The notes under the pieces are model-generated. The model ran no database searches. It saw only the letters and a list, made by a program, of their open reading frames with translations, and was not told the origin of the DNA. Positions 5,467 to 6,181 of a stretch of 6,181 bases of DNA are shown here, piece after piece (within the stretch, counting starts at the first letter, position 1; each line of letters begins with the position of its first letter). The DNA is from an uncultured Helicobacteraceae bacterium (GTDB lineage Bacteria > Campylobacterota > Campylobacteria > Campylobacterales > Sulfurimonadaceae), in the NCBI GenBank assembly GCA_903903705.1, contig CAIUZU010000199.1, forward strand, positions 1 through 6,181. Reading direction: 5' to 3'. Both the position numbers and the translations under genes were made by a program.

Positions 5467-6096
5467 TTATAAAACTATATCCAATACCTCTGTCGGTCTC
5501 TTTATAACTACTTTGGCGTTACTATGAGGCGTAAATCCCCATGTTGCGAAGATGGGCTCTATTCCTGCCGCATTTGCGCTTAAGATATCTTTTGAATTGT
5601 CACCTATCATCCACGCTTTGTGGGTTTCTTTATCAAAACCATAATGTTTTAGTATGTAGTTTAACATAAGAGGGCTGGGTTTAGGCTCGCTAACCCTGTC
5701 TGCTCCTATGATTACGTCAAATAGATTTTTAACCTCTAAATGCTCCAACATTCTTAGCGCAAACTGAGTTGGAGCATTTGTCGCAACGGAAATTTTTATA
5801 CCAAAAGAGACTAGGCGCTCCAACATCTCTCTAATGCCCTCGTAAAGATAAACGTTTTGTATGCACTGAAGCTCATAATGGCTCTCAAACAACTCTTTGT
5901 CTCTCTCCTGATATATCTCTGTTTCATAAAAGAGCAAAGAGAGATTTCTCACTTCCATATTTATAGCTTCCACAACAGACTCTTCACTAAGCGGAGCGAG
6001 ATTGTAGTGCAGCTTTCTTACATGGTTTATTGAAATTGTTATATCTTTTTTTGAATCAAGAAGAGTTCCGTCCATATCAAAAATAACAATTTTCAT
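5467..6096 (-). CDS. HAD superfamily hydrolase, phosphoglycolate phosphatase-like (subfamily IA)
   Basis: This is a soluble phosphatase of 209 residues when started at the ATG that begins MKIVIFDMDGTLLDS. All four HAD motifs are present: DMDGT with nucleophile Asp7 and acid-base Asp9; VATNA with Thr106; the EPKP lysine (Lys139); and GDNSKD with Asp166 and Asp170, which hold magnesium. A helical cap of about 60-70 residues lies between the first two motifs, as in subfamily IA (Gph, PGMB). The small substrate is likely a phosphorylated metabolite such as phosphoglycolate, but the sequence does not decide this. The frame is open 12 codons further upstream, to an ATG at base 6132, but that would overlap the preceding gene, and HAD proteins normally begin just before the DxD motif. 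The chosen ATG lies 8 bases after that gene's stop, consistent with an operon. Confidence 0.9.
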   Translation of the reverse strand: MKIVIFDMDGTLLDSKKDITISINHVRKLHYNLAPLSEESVVEAINMEVRNLSLLFYETEIYQERDKELFESHYELQCIQNVYLYEGIREMLERLVSFGIKISVATNAPTQFALRMLEHLEVKNLFDVIIGADRVSEPKPSPLMLNYILKHYGFDKETHKAWMIGDNSKDILSANAAGIEPIFATWGFTPHSNAKVVIKRPTEVLDIVL

Positions 6097-6104
6097 CTCT
6101 TTGA

Positions 6105-6181
6105 CTATCTCATTTTTGCATAGATTTCGCACAGAGCCTCAACAAAAAATTCACTATCATTTGGACATTGGCAAACTCTGT
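6105..6181 (-). CDS. C-terminal end of an unidentified protein (gene runs off the window)
   Basis: Of the three minus-strand frames here, the one ending in TAG 8 bases before the HAD start has the most coding-like composition. It gives 24 visible residues, RVCQCPNDSEFF followed by VEALCEIYAKMR. It contains a Cys-x-Cys pair and a third cysteine, which might suggest metal or redox function, but too little is visible to name a family. A second frame is also open and ends at a TGA at bases 6110-6112, so the choice is not certain. The close spacing suggests co-transcription with the HAD gene. Confidence 0.5.
   Translation of the reverse strand, partial: RVCQCPNDSEFFVEALCEIYAKMR

Overview
The window is an ordinary-looking stretch of an AT-rich bacterial chromosome. 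It is densely coding, with intergenic gaps of 67 bases or less and no RNA gene, insertion sequence, CRISPR array or prophage that I can see. AT-rich codon use, AAGGA-type ribosome binding sites, promoters with a recognisable -10 box but no clear -35 box, and a nitroreductase resembling the RdxA/FrxA group all point to a Campylobacterota (Epsilonproteobacteria) genome. A free-living Sulfurimonas/Sulfurovum-type organism is my best guess. That assignment is inference from style and family resemblance, not a database match.

Layout, left to right. (1) Bases 1-1738, plus strand: the 3' two-thirds of a cardiolipin synthase with both HKD motifs, followed one base later by an endonuclease/exonuclease/phosphatase (EEP) protein with a complete set of catalytic motifs. 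This pairing recalls E. coli clsB-ybhP. (2) Bases 1735-2364, minus strand: an FMN nitroreductase whose stop codon overlaps the EEP stop. (3) Bases 2365-2431: a compact divergent control region with -10-like boxes on both strands that overlap by two bases. (4) Bases 2432-4195, plus strand: an AEC-family permease, a YchJ-like SEC-C protein and a small unrecognised membrane protein. The third gene has its own promoter-like sequence. (5) Bases 4184-6181, minus strand, read from the right: the last codons of an unidentified gene, a HAD phosphatase that starts 8 bases after it, and a 412-residue membrane-anchored coiled-coil protein of unknown function that starts at GTG. Its 3' end overlaps the small membrane protein by 12 bases.

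The genes do not form one pathway. The clearest functional link is cls with its EEP partner, which suggests membrane phospholipid metabolism. I found no convincing new defence or mobile system. The best candidates for undescribed biology are the coiled-coil membrane protein and the small membrane protein that converge on each other. No stretch of more than 300 bases lacks a gene.
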